Assembly (NCBI GenBank): GCA_002869335.1
Contig: PKTE01000310.1
Span: forward strand, 1-37,636
DNA from: Salinivirgaceae bacterium
GTDB lineage: Bacteria; Bacteroidota; Bacteroidia; Bacteroidales; Salinivirgaceae
Direction of reading: 5' to 3'
Length of the DNA stretch: 37,636 bases
The notes under the pieces are model-generated. The model searched no databases, was not told the origin of the DNA, and saw only the letters and a list, made by a program, of their open reading frames with translations. Numbering within the stretch: position 1 is the first letter of the stretch; each line of letters starts with the position of its first letter. Of the stretch, positions 20,307 to 28,222 are shown piece by piece. The position numbers and the translations under genes are program-made.

Positions 20307-20671
20307 TGAATACTATAATGATTATTAATGCATCAGTAGGCACACAAGGATTAACAGTAGCTTTAGTTGGAATCCTTGTCGTATTTGGAGCACTAGTTCT
20401 ATTATATGGTGTTTTCTCGCAATTACCTCGACTAATTAATATGAATATACGTAGTCAATTGCGCCGACAGGGAAAACATTAATGTGCAGATCAGGACGAT
20501 TTATATGTTCCTGGTGATCACAGTGCTGCTATTGCCGCTGCAATTCACCTTTATTATAGTGAAATGCACGATGAAGAGTCCAATATTATCACGATAAAAA
20601 ATATGTCGAGAAAATATTCGCCATGGAACTCTAAGATTTATGGCGTTCAAAATCAACCGTTTAAAAACTAA
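20306..20671 (+). pseudogene. oadG: oadG-type small subunit cut by an in-frame TAA
   Basis: Reading from the ATG at 20306 gives 58 residues with one membrane helix (about residues 15-36, TVALVGILVVFGALVLLYGV) and the basic stretch NMNIRSQLRRQGKH, then TAA at 20480-20482. The same frame continues open for 62 more codons to a second TAA at 20669-20671, with typical OadG C-terminal sequence (HLYYSEMHDEES, YSPWNSKIYGV). A single codon therefore separates an intact 121-residue subunit from a truncated one. OadG anchors and assembles the sodium-pumping decarboxylase and its soluble tail contacts the carboxyltransferase. If the stop is real, only the membrane anchor is made. The alternatives are a base-call error or readthrough. 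Confidence 0.8.
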
Positions 20672-20689
20672 TTTTGATAAATTGTCAAA

Positions 20690-21112
20690 ATGAAAACATT
20701 TAAATTCATTATAAAAGGTCAGAGATACGAGATTGCCGTAAATGAATCTGACGACACTCATTTGGAAGTTGATGTAAATGGTACAACTTACAAAGTAGAA
20801 GTTGAACATGCAGCTACAGCCAGAAAAACACCTAAATTGGTGCGTAAACCTGTAGCTAAACAACCAGGTGAGGGAAAACTAAAAAAATCTGAGGGTGGCG
20901 GTTTTAAAGTAAAAGCACCACTACCTGGAAACATTATTAAAATAAATGTTAAGCCTGGTGATACAGTTATAAAAGGTCAAACCTTGCTTGTAATGGAAGC
21001 TATGAAAATGGAAAACAATATACAAGCTGAGAAAGAAGGTACTATCAAAGAGCTCAAAATCAAAGAGGGAGATAGTGTATTACAGGATGATGTTTTAATT
21101 GAAATGGAATAA
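20690..21112 (+). CDS. Biotin carrier protein of methylmalonyl-CoA decarboxylase
   Basis: A 140-residue carrier. The N-terminal 45 residues form a small beta domain (MKTFKFIIKGQRYEIAVNE). A Lys/Pro-rich linker covers ~46-68, and a biotinyl domain ~70-140. EAMKMEN (103-109) places biotin on Lys106. It moves CO2 between MmdA and the membrane beta subunit. It is 18 bp after the oadG frame and 22 bp before the beta-subunit ATG, in the same operon. Confidence 0.93.
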   Translation: MKTFKFIIKGQRYEIAVNESDDTHLEVDVNGTTYKVEVEHAATARKTPKLVRKPVAKQPGEGKLKKSEGGGFKVKAPLPGNIIKINVKPGDTVIKGQTLLVMEAMKMENNIQAEKEGTIKELKIKEGDSVLQDDVLIEME

Positions 21113-21134
21113 AGCATTCAAAAGAAAAACTAAA

Positions 21135-22778
21135 ATGAAGCAATTATTTCTGTTATTTCTGTCATTCATACTTGTTGCCACAAGCGCATCGTTTGGACAG
21201 AAAAATGATATACAAACCCAATTACTTCGAGGCAAATGGCTAGATCACTCCGATGGATATCAAGCTAACCCGATTGCAAGTGATAGCGATGAAGTTAGAA
21301 CTGTAAGCAGATACAAAGTACTGACATTTAAAGAAGATGGTTCATTTGAAATGGATTCTGTTAAAACCAGATATCCAGGCAAATGGAAAGTTGTTGGAAA
21401 CAAAATTGTACTTGTTTATACACCTAAGAGCATAACTCATTTTGTAAAAAATACCGATCCCAATAACAGATCATCAAATTATAAAACAAATGATGAACTT
21501 TTTGATTTAGGTACACGTGAAGGCTATATTCAGGATGGAAAGTTAATAATGAATCATACAGAATATGAAAACTATTCAGGAGCTGTAGCAGGTTTATTAA
21601 ACTTTTTTGAATTCTCAGGCTTTGCAAATGCTACGCATGGTAATCTTATTATGATTGTGGTAGGATTATTTTTCATATTCCTGGCTATAAAATTCGATTA
21701 TGAACCTTTACTTCTGATCCCTATTGGTACTGGTATTCTTATTGGTAACATTCCTATGTTCCAGGCAGTAGACTTTAACTTACAACTAGGAGTATATGAG
21801 CCTGGAAGTGTTATGAACTATCTTTATCAGGGAGTAACACAAGGGTGGTATCCACCTCTTATTTTCCTTGGAATTGGAGCCATGACAGACTTTTCATCAT
21901 TAATGTCTAATCCACGATTAATGATTCTTGGTGCTGCTGCTCAAATCGGTATTTTTGCCACATTCCTGGGAGCTTTATACCTTGGATTTGCTCCTGCTGA
22001 AGCAGGTGCTATTGGAATTATTGGTGGTGCCGATGGACCAACAGCGATATTTTTATCCTCAAAATTAGCTAAGGGATTAAATATTATAGGCTATTATGCG
22101 GTCGGTGACCCTATATTTGTTAAAAACCTTATTGGACCAATTGCCATTGCAGCATATTCCTATATGGCATTAGTACCAGTAATTCAGCCGCCAATCATTA
22201 AACTATTCACAAGTAAACGAGAAAGACGAATTAAAATGCGTCCACCTCGAGCCGTTTCAAAGCTTGAGAAAATATTGTTTCCAATATTTGGTTTGCTAAT
22301 TACTGCATTTATTGCACCAACATCTCTCCCACTTTTAGGTATGCTTTTCTTTGGAAACCTATTAAAAGAGAGTGGTGTAACAGCACGTTTGGCTAATACT
22401 GCTAGCAATGCATTAATTGATACTATTACAATATTGCTTGGATTAACTGTTGGGGCCTCAACTCAGGCTGATGTATTCTTGACAGCCGATTCAATTATGA
22501 TATTTGGATTGGGAGCTGCATCATTTGCGGTTGCTACTATGGGAGGACTAATTTTTGCCAAATTTATGAACTGGCTCTCACCCAAAGACAACCCGGTGAA
22601 CCCAATGATTGGAGCTGCTGGAGTATCAGCAGTACCTGATAGTGCACGTGTGGTACAAAATATGGGTATAAAAGAAGACCCAACGAATCACTTGCTAATG
22701 CACGCCATGGCACCTAACGTTTCGGGTGTAATTGGTTCGGCTGTAGGAGCTGGTATTCTATTAAGTTTCTTAATGTAA
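21135..22778 (+). CDS. oadB: Sodium-pumping decarboxylase beta subunit with N-terminal lipocalin-like domain
   Basis: An integral membrane subunit that decarboxylates carboxybiotin and exports Na+. The ATG at 21135 is chosen because it gives a clean signal sequence (MKQLFLLFLSFILVATSASF). A TTG at 21099 overlaps the previous gene. From ~165 on it is canonical OadB/MmdB with about ten hydrophobic segments, including IIGGADGPTAIF, whose Asp is essential in the family, and the conserved C-terminal GAAGVSAVPDSARVVQ. Residues ~25-150 are extra: a lipocalin-like beta domain with LRGKWL, LTFKEDGSFEMDS and PGKWKVVGNKIVL, predicted to be periplasmic. Typical OadB proteins are ~380-430 residues, against 547 here. 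A terminator follows. The role of the extra domain is unknown. Confidence 0.92.
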   Translation: MKQLFLLFLSFILVATSASFGQKNDIQTQLLRGKWLDHSDGYQANPIASDSDEVRTVSRYKVLTFKEDGSFEMDSVKTRYPGKWKVVGNKIVLVYTPKSITHFVKNTDPNNRSSNYKTNDELFDLGTREGYIQDGKLIMNHTEYENYSGAVAGLLNFFEFSGFANATHGNLIMIVVGLFFIFLAIKFDYEPLLLIPIGTGILIGNIPMFQAVDFNLQLGVYEPGSVMNYLYQGVTQGWYPPLIFLGIGAMTDFSSLMSNPRLMILGAAAQIGIFATFLGALYLGFAPAEAGAIGIIGGADGPTAIFLSSKLAKGLNIIGYYAVGDPIFVKNLIGPIAIAAYSYMALVPVIQPPIIKLFTSKRERRIKMRPPRAVSKLEKILFPIFGLLITAFIAPTSLPLLGMLFFGNLLKESGVTARLANTASNALIDTITILLGLTVGASTQADVFLTADSIMIFGLGAASFAVATMGGLIFAKFMNWLSPKDNPVNPMIGAAGVSAVPDSARVVQNMGIKEDPTNHLLMHAMAPNVSGVIGSAVGAGILLSFLM

Positions 22779-22799
22779 AAATAACGTTATAGTATATGT

Positions 22800-22837
22800 A
22801 AAGGCAGAGTCCATAAGGGTTCTGCCTTTATTTTTTT
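22800..22837 (+). terminator. Rho-independent terminator of the mmd operon
   Basis: AAAGGCAGA (22800-22808) pairs with TCTGCCTTT (22821-22829) around a 12-nt loop, followed by an A and seven Ts. Confidence 0.88.
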
Positions 22838-22974
22838 ACTAGCAAACTTCACCCACTATGCAATTGATAGTCAGAAGCTAAGACCACTAAACAATTTCCA
22901 TTTTTTTTTGTCTTATTACGGTAAATAATTTTGTTTTTAATATTTTTTACCATAACTTTTTTAAAAATTTTACC

Positions 22975-23214
22975 ATGAACCAGGTCATAATTAAATTATA
23001 TGCTTTACTCGAAAAGCATGCTTTAATCAACGATGAAGTATCGGGGTTTCGGTTTCTATCTTCATCAGACTTTGCCAACGAAAGGCAAAAGTTCTATTCC
23101 GACCTGGAAGAGCAATTTAGCCTGCATGGTAGCCATGACGAGTTAAACGGTATCACTAATCTGTCTCAACTAATAAACTATTTAACATCTTCAAAGTCGG
23201 CTTTCCAGGCCTAG
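22975..23214 (+). CDS. Small protein of 79 residues, possibly acyl-carrier-protein-like
   Basis: Not recognised with certainty. The C-terminal half, YSDLEEQFSLHG followed by ITNLSQLINYL, has the length, helix spacing and acidic character of acyl carrier proteins (compare the LEEEFGI...TTVGDVIDYI pattern). The phosphopantetheine DSL motif is absent: the aligned stretch reads SSDFANE, with Ala where the carrier serine should be. If it is ACP-related it could not carry an acyl chain there. A TAATTTTG -7 match lies at 22926-22933. The gene stands alone between the mmd terminator and the TonB-like gene. Confidence 0.6.
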   Translation: MNQVIIKLYALLEKHALINDEVSGFRFLSSSDFANERQKFYSDLEEQFSLHGSHDELNGITNLSQLINYLTSSKSAFQA

Positions 23215-23240
23215 CACTTCCACCTTTCGCTTGCTTTAAT

Positions 23241-23248
23241 TATCTTTG
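23241..23248 (+). promoter_or_regulatory. Candidate -7 box for the TonB-like gene
   Basis: TATCTTTG matches TAnnTTTG and lies 27 nt before the ATG at 23276. A TTG start at 23246 would fall inside this box, which supports the downstream ATG. Confidence 0.5.
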
Positions 23249-23275
23249 CGGTATCAGAAACCGAACCGTAAAGAT

Positions 23276-24007
23276 ATGTCGTTATTTCATCGCGCAGCAT
23301 TAGCAACTTTAACTACACTGATAATTGTACTTTCAGTGTTGATTGCCTTTGAAATGAACGCAAAAAAAAATCACAAAGAATTTGTTGTTCTAGTTGACGA
23401 AGATGACTTTGAGGCACCTGACCCATTTGAAAAAGAAAAGAAAATTGAAGAGCTTGATAAGTCCATCGAAGAAATGTTGAAACAGGAAGAATATATAGAC
23501 AACCGTAAAAACATAGCCGTCAATAAAGCATACGACCCTACAGATGATGAGCACACACAAACAAAAATAAAAGAAGACCAAACGGAAGAAGAGTACAGAC
23601 AACAACTTATTAAGAATGCCATTGGTGAAAGTGATTATGATAAATACATTACCAATAGAGACATATACGAGGAGGAAGAAATAGTTGTTCCAAAAGAGAC
23701 TAAGCCACAGGATGTAAAAAAAGAGGTTTACACAGGCCCATCAAATATTGTGTTCTATCTAGACGATCGTGAATTAAGGTATATCAATATTCCGGTTTAC
23801 CTTTGTCAGGGGTCTGCTACCATTACAATTAGTATTATTGTTAACGCTTCTGGTAATGTGACAAAAGCACAAGTTAATGAGAGTGAAAGTAATTCAAATG
23901 ATAGATGTTTTCTGGAAGCAGCTTATAATGCAGCTTCAAAAGCCAGATTCTCTAATGGAAGCAAAACTCAAAATGGTAAAATCACTTTCCACTTTGTTGC
24001 TCAATAA
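23276..24007 (+). CDS. TonB/TolA-like energy-transducer protein
   Basis: A protein of 243 residues from the ATG at 23276. One N-terminal membrane anchor (about residues 7-26, ATLTTLIIVLSVLIAFEM) is followed by a long, highly charged Glu/Lys-rich linker (30-150, e.g. DFEAPDPFEKEKKIEELDKS). A C-terminal domain of ~85 residues has TISIIVNASGNVTKAQVNES and AASKARFSNGSKTQNGKI, which resembles the TonB C-terminal fold seen in many Bacteroidota proteins. It may connect inner-membrane energy to an outer-membrane receptor or act structurally in the envelope. ExbB/ExbD are not adjacent. It converges with the next gene with only one base between them, and no terminator is seen. Confidence 0.75.
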   Translation: MSLFHRAALATLTTLIIVLSVLIAFEMNAKKNHKEFVVLVDEDDFEAPDPFEKEKKIEELDKSIEEMLKQEEYIDNRKNIAVNKAYDPTDDEHTQTKIKEDQTEEEYRQQLIKNAIGESDYDKYITNRDIYEEEEIVVPKETKPQDVKKEVYTGPSNIVFYLDDRELRYINIPVYLCQGSATITISIIVNASGNVTKAQVNESESNSNDRCFLEAAYNAASKARFSNGSKTQNGKITFHFVAQ

Positions 24008-24008
24008 A

Positions 24009-24194
24009 TCAAGCACTTTCTAGAAATGTTCTGGCTTCTTTTGAGTATTTATCTCCGAGTTCTTTATTAATCCACTGCTGAAGATCAGCTATTTCTGTTT
24101 CGTTAAGCCATTGAGTGGATTTCTTTAATTCTTTGGCAAATAGCGTTTTATTATGATATATATTTCGTAAAATAATCTTTTGATGATCCAACAT
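24009..24194 (-). CDS. Small protein of 61 residues, paralog of the one at 24390-24581
   Basis: Function unknown. From the ATG at 24194 it reads MLDHQKIIL and continues with KELKKSTQWLNETEIADLQQW. An upstream ATG at 24200 would add two residues. The start at 24194 is preferred because its paralog begins MLEHQK. The two align without gaps over ~60 residues with about 20 identities, including HQK, KE, KS, WL, E-x-E-I-x-DL and W. It is predicted to be mostly alpha-helical and cytoplasmic, without a signal peptide. Conservation between copies is the main evidence that both are real genes. Confidence 0.65.
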   Translation of the reverse strand: MLDHQKIILRNIYHNKTLFAKELKKSTQWLNETEIADLQQWINKELGDKYSKEARTFLESA

Positions 24195-24270
24195 TTTCAT
24201 GGTCGGGCAATTTTAGTTTTCACTATTGCCAAAAAAACGTAAAAAAAACATTCTAATTGCTTAAAGAAAA

Positions 24271-24290
24271 GTTAAAGTTTGTTAAAGTTA
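24271..24290. repeat. Two 10-bp direct repeats GTTAAAGTT(T/A)
   Basis: GTTAAAGTTT and GTTAAAGTTA lie head to tail, one helical turn apart, about 75 bp upstream of the small gene starting at 24194. This is the geometry of a dimer binding site, but no function is known. Confidence 0.5.
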
Positions 24291-24331
24291 TGAACAGGGT
24301 ATTGGGGATAACATCTAAAAATGCCTAAAAC

Positions 24332-24367
24332 AAACAAACCTTGAACCGGAGAGGAACAAGGTTGTTT
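24332..24367 (-). terminator. Hairpin terminator after the small gene at 24390-24581
   Basis: On the minus strand AACAACCTTG pairs with CAAGGTTTGTT (one bulged base) and is followed by a T-rich run. It separates the two small paralogous genes, so each probably has its own transcript. Confidence 0.65.
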
Positions 24368-24389
24368 AAAATCAGGGTCGCAAAAGGTA

Positions 24390-24581
24390 TCAGGTGGGAA
24401 TATCTTTGAACAAGTACTTCAAATTTGCCTCATAAATGCCAGGTAAAAAGTCTTTTAGCCAATTTTCTAAATCACAAATCTCATTTTCTTTAAGCCATTT
24501 AATAGATTTTATAACTTCTTTAGTAATCAATGACTGTTCACTTCTTAATGCTAAAATGATATTTTTCTGATGTTCCAGCAT
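24390..24581 (-). CDS. Small protein of 63 residues, paralog of the one at 24009-24194
   Basis: Function unknown. It starts MLEHQKNIILAL and carries KEVIKSIKWLKENEICDLEN, which aligns without gaps to the downstream copy. The pattern WL-x-E-x-E-I-x-DL-x-x-W is shared. The C-terminal tails differ (LFKDIPT against FLESA). Mostly helical, no membrane segment. A good -7 box lies 19 nt upstream. Confidence 0.65.
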   Translation of the reverse strand: MLEHQKNIILALRSEQSLITKEVIKSIKWLKENEICDLENWLKDFLPGIYEANLKYLFKDIPT

Positions 24582-24599
24582 TTATCATTATTGTTTAAC

Positions 24600-24607
24600 C
24601 AAAATTA
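24600..24607 (-). promoter_or_regulatory. Candidate -7 box for the small gene at 24390-24581
   Basis: The minus strand reads TAATTTTG, an exact TAnnTTTG match, 19 nt before the start codon. No clear -33 element. Confidence 0.45.
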
Positions 24608-24865
24608 TTACGAATTAATATTTCTTTATAGAGTAATTTTACCTGAAATAAAACAAAGAAATTACACTAAGCTCCATAAAAAGAGAGTATTACACATTAA
24701 TACTTGATTATTAGCTACTTAAAACCACGCTTTTTTATCTATTATCGTTTATGTTAGTATGAACACATTCTTATTTAATCTGTTTTTTAAATTAAAATAC
24801 GATGGTGATAATAAATAATAAGGTAGCCTCGGATTTCTTTTATAAATTAGCCAAAATTTTTAATT

Positions 24866-25912
24866 ATGTTCGATTTTAGTGAAGCATCATTAGCTGATAT
24901 CATTATACATAAGGTTGGAAGCAATCAAGAAGAAGAGTCGTTAAGCCTTAGTGAAGCACCTCTACCCCAACTGAATGAGGATATTGAGCAGGTTCTAATT
25001 GACTTTTTTTTACGTCCATTTAAACCTGATGCATATTACCATTTTAACCATCCAAATGGTCTCGATTTTCACCAAATGTATCAACATACAAGTAATATTT
25101 TTAGTAGAGAAGAATCTTTTGCTGAGATTTCAAAAAATATTGCAAAACACTTACACTTAGTTTCCAGTCATCCCAATATTAAAAAAGGTGAACTATACAT
25201 AGTGCATCTCAACGGACTTGTAGTAGATGACGAAATAACAGATGCTCTTGGAATTTTTAAAAGCGAGAATAAAGATACCTTTCTGAAAATCATACAACAA
25301 AACAATAAGTATGATGTTGATATGCAAAGTGGTATAAACATTAAAAAACTCGATAAAGGTTGTTTAATATTTAATACAGAAAAAGAAGAAGGCTATAAAA
25401 TTAGTATCGTTGATAAAACCAATGCTGGACAAGAAGCTATGTATTGGACCAATGACTTCTTACAGGTGGATTTTAGAGAAGATGATTTTTACGACACAAA
25501 AAATTATATTGATCTTTGTAAAGCATTTAGTGATGGAGTTTTAACAGAAGATAATAACTTTGCAACTCCTGATCAGATCAATTTTTTGAAACGATCAAAA
25601 GAGTATTTTGAAAATCATGACAAATTTGAAGAGGATGATTTTCAGCAAAATGTAATACACGAACCAGATATTATTGAGGCATTTAAAGACTTTAAAAATG
25701 AATTTGAAGAGCAATATGAAACGCAAACAAATGATGCCTTTGGAATATCGAAACCGGCCATTAAGAAGCAAAACAAGTACTTTAGACCGGTTATTAAACT
25801 AGATAGAAATTTTCATTTATATGTTCATGGTAACCCCGATAATATGGAGAAAGGCTACGATGAAATGAGAAGGATGAACTATTATAAGCTTTTTTTTAAC
25901 GAAGAAAATTAA
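24866..25912 (+). CDS. NdpA/YejK-type nucleoid-associated protein
   Basis: A 348-residue cytoplasmic protein. The N-terminus IIIHKVGSNQEEESLSLSEA and the conserved QVLIDFFLRPF are typical of the nucleoid-associated NdpA family, as are the middle block SGINIKKLDKGCLIF and the C-terminal domain ending FHLYVHGNPDNMEKGYDEM. Family members bind the nucleoid; the biochemical role is poorly defined. The next gene starts 5 bp after its stop and thrS 6 bp after that, so the three are probably co-transcribed. The 284-bp region upstream shows no clear promoter match. Confidence 0.82.
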   Translation: MFDFSEASLADIIIHKVGSNQEEESLSLSEAPLPQLNEDIEQVLIDFFLRPFKPDAYYHFNHPNGLDFHQMYQHTSNIFSREESFAEISKNIAKHLHLVSSHPNIKKGELYIVHLNGLVVDDEITDALGIFKSENKDTFLKIIQQNNKYDVDMQSGINIKKLDKGCLIFNTEKEEGYKISIVDKTNAGQEAMYWTNDFLQVDFREDDFYDTKNYIDLCKAFSDGVLTEDNNFATPDQINFLKRSKEYFENHDKFEEDDFQQNVIHEPDIIEAFKDFKNEFEEQYETQTNDAFGISKPAIKKQNKYFRPVIKLDRNFHLYVHGNPDNMEKGYDEMRRMNYYKLFFNEEN

Positions 25913-25917
25913 TTACT

Positions 25918-26202
25918 ATGGCAACAATTAAAGAATTAAAAAAGGACATTCATTACATCACGAACGAACTGGTAATTGAGTGTTTAGTCACGGATATGCT
26001 TCATGAAGGCAAATACGAAACAAAACTTAGTGAGCTAGTAACAAAACTATTAGTGAAAAAGGAAGAACTTCTTCAACGCATTAATGATTATAGGAGAAAA
26101 AAAGAAGAGAACAAAGCTTCTGAATATTTCAATGCTATCAAGAAGGACATGCAGGACCTTATAAACGAAATAGTTGATGAAGTAAGCAAATTAAACAAAT
26201 AG
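25918..26202 (+). CDS. Small helical protein of 94 residues, unknown function
   Basis: Begins MATIKELKKDIHYITNEL and is almost wholly alpha-helical with heptad-like Leu/Ile spacing and many Lys/Glu residues, so a helical hairpin or short coiled coil is likely. A Cys sits at residue 21 (VIECLVTDML). No signal peptide. It is packed between the NdpA-like gene (5-bp gap) and thrS (6-bp gap), so the three are probably co-transcribed. No function can be named. Confidence 0.75.
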   Translation: MATIKELKKDIHYITNELVIECLVTDMLHEGKYETKLSELVTKLLVKKEELLQRINDYRRKKEENKASEYFNAIKKDMQDLINEIVDEVSKLNK

Positions 26203-26208
26203 ATTCTT

Positions 26209-28146
26209 ATGATTCAAATCACTTTACCAGATAACAGTAAAAAAGAATATAACCCGGGAATTACTGGATATGAAATTGCAAAAGATATAAGTCCGCGCCT
26301 TGCAAAAGAGGTATTAAGTATTACAGTAAATGAGCAATTATGGGACATAAACCGTCCTATTAAAGAAGATGCATCTATCAAGTTGCATAAGTGGGAAGAT
26401 GAAGAAGGTAAACACGCATTTTGGCACTCTTCTGCTCACCTTTTAGCAGAAGCCGTTGAGAAGCTTTATCCAGGTGTAAAATTCGGAATTGGCCCTGCTA
26501 TTGAGCAAGGTTTCTACTACGATATTGATCTTGGCGAAAAAACCATTACTGATGCAGACTTCAAAAAGATTGAAGATAAAATGCTTGAGTTAGCTCGCCA
26601 AAAAGAAGAATATAAGCGTAGTGAAGTTTCTAAGGATGAAGCGTTAAAATTCTACTCAGAAAAAGGTGACGAGTACAAAGTAGAGTTAATTAATGACCTT
26701 GAAGACGGAACAATCACTTTTTACAAACAAGGTGACTTTACCGATCTTTGTCGTGGACCTCACCTACCCGACACATCCCCAATTAAGGCTATTAAAATCA
26801 CTAGTGTTGCCGGAGCATACTGGCGTGGAGATGAAAACCGTAAACAGCTAACTCGTTTGTACGGTATCACATTCCCAAAGAAAAAGCTTTTGGATGAGCA
26901 CCTTGAAATGCTTGAAGAAGCAAAAAAACGTGATCATCGTAAACTTGGAAAAGAACTGGAGCTTTTTACATTCTCTCAACGTGTAGGACAAGGTTTGCCA
27001 TTATGGTTGCCTAAAGGAGCTCAATTGCGCGAGCGTTTGGAAAACTTCCTTAAAGCAGTTCAAAAAGAATATGGTTACGATCAAGTAATTTCTCCCCATA
27101 TTGGACAAAAGGACTTGTATGTAACTTCAGGTCATTATGCCAAATATGGAAAAGACTCTTTCCAGCCTATTCATACTCCTGAAGAAGGTGAAGAGTATTT
27201 GCTGAAACCAATGAACTGTCCTCACCATTGTGAGATGTAAAAAGCTTCGCCAAAATCATACAAGGACTTACCTATTCGCTTGGCTGAATTTGGAACAGTA
27301 TATCGTTATGAGCAATCTGGAGAGCTACATGGCTTAACACGTGTGCGTGGCTTTACACAAGATGATGCGCATATTTTCTGCCGTCCGGATCAGTTAAAAG
27401 AAGAGTTTATCAAAGTAATTGATATTATTCTTTACATTTTCAAAACACTGGATTTCCAGGATTATATTGCACAAGTTTCATTACGCGATAAAGAAGATCA
27501 TTCAAAATACATTGGTAGCGATGACAATTGGGAAAAAGCTGAAAGTGCCATTATTGAAGCCGCAGATGAGCGTGGTTTAAATTACATTGTTGAACACGGA
27601 GAAGCGGCTTTCTATGGACCAAAACTAGACTTTATGGTACGTGATGCTATTGGTCGTAAATGGCAGTTGGGAACTATTCAGGTTGACTATAACCTACCAG
27701 AACGTTTTGAACTAGAATACATTGGAAGCGACGATAATCGTCACCGTCCAATTATGATTCACCGTGCGCCATTTGGCTCAATGGAACGCTTCGTAGCAGT
27801 ATTATTAGAACACACTGGAGGTAAATTCCCATTATGGCTAACACCTGAACAAGCTGTTATTTTGCCAATTAGTGAGAAATTCAATGATTACGCAAATGAA
27901 GTTAAACAAAAGTTGGCTATGGCTGATGTGCGTGTTTCTGTTGATGATCGTAATGAGAAAATTGGTCGTAAAATTCGTGATAACGAGTTGAAACGAATTC
28001 CATACTTATTAATTGTTGGTGAAAAAGAAATGACAGAAAACAAAGTAGCTTTGCGTAAGCAAGGTGAAGGTGATCAGGGTCAAATGTCTGTGGATGAGTT
28101 TGCAGCATTTATTAACAGCGAAGTAGAAAAGGAAACATCGAAATAA
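26209..28146 (+). pseudogene. thrS: Threonyl-tRNA synthetase cut by an in-frame TAA
   Basis: The frame encodes a full ThrRS of 645 codons (usual length) except for TAA at 27238-27240, codon 344. Before it are the TGS domain (1-60), the editing domain with [10 protein letters not shown] (its H-x-x-x-H) and [13 protein letters not shown], and the first part of the catalytic core up to MNCPHHCEM, with the zinc ligand Cys337. After it the frame resumes with [20 protein letters not shown], the motif 2 region ([13 protein letters not shown]), motif 3 ([13 protein letters not shown]) and the anticodon-binding domain. Bacteroidota ThrRS normally has Tyr at codon 344, so one base separates this from an intact gene. 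Neither fragment (343 or ~290 residues) would have a complete active site. ThrRS is normally essential, so a sequence error or readthrough is more likely than a dead gene. Confidence 0.9.
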
Positions 28147-28199
28147 ATAATACGCACTATGATTTATCGTGGTGCCTAATTTATATAACGTAAACAAGG

Positions 28200-28222
28200 A
28201 GCCGGCTTAAGCCGGCTTTTTT
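28200..28222 (+). terminator. Rho-independent terminator of the thrS operon
   Basis: AGCCGGC-TTAA-GCCGGCT followed by a run of Ts. The hairpin also contains the last codons and stop (28207-28209) of the symporter gene on the other strand. Confidence 0.9.

Noticed and set aside
27280-28146. A separate gene starting with TTG inside the second half of thrS
   Set aside because: The codons between the TAA and the TTG (27241-27279) are also typical ThrRS sequence, so this is one interrupted gene and not a second start.
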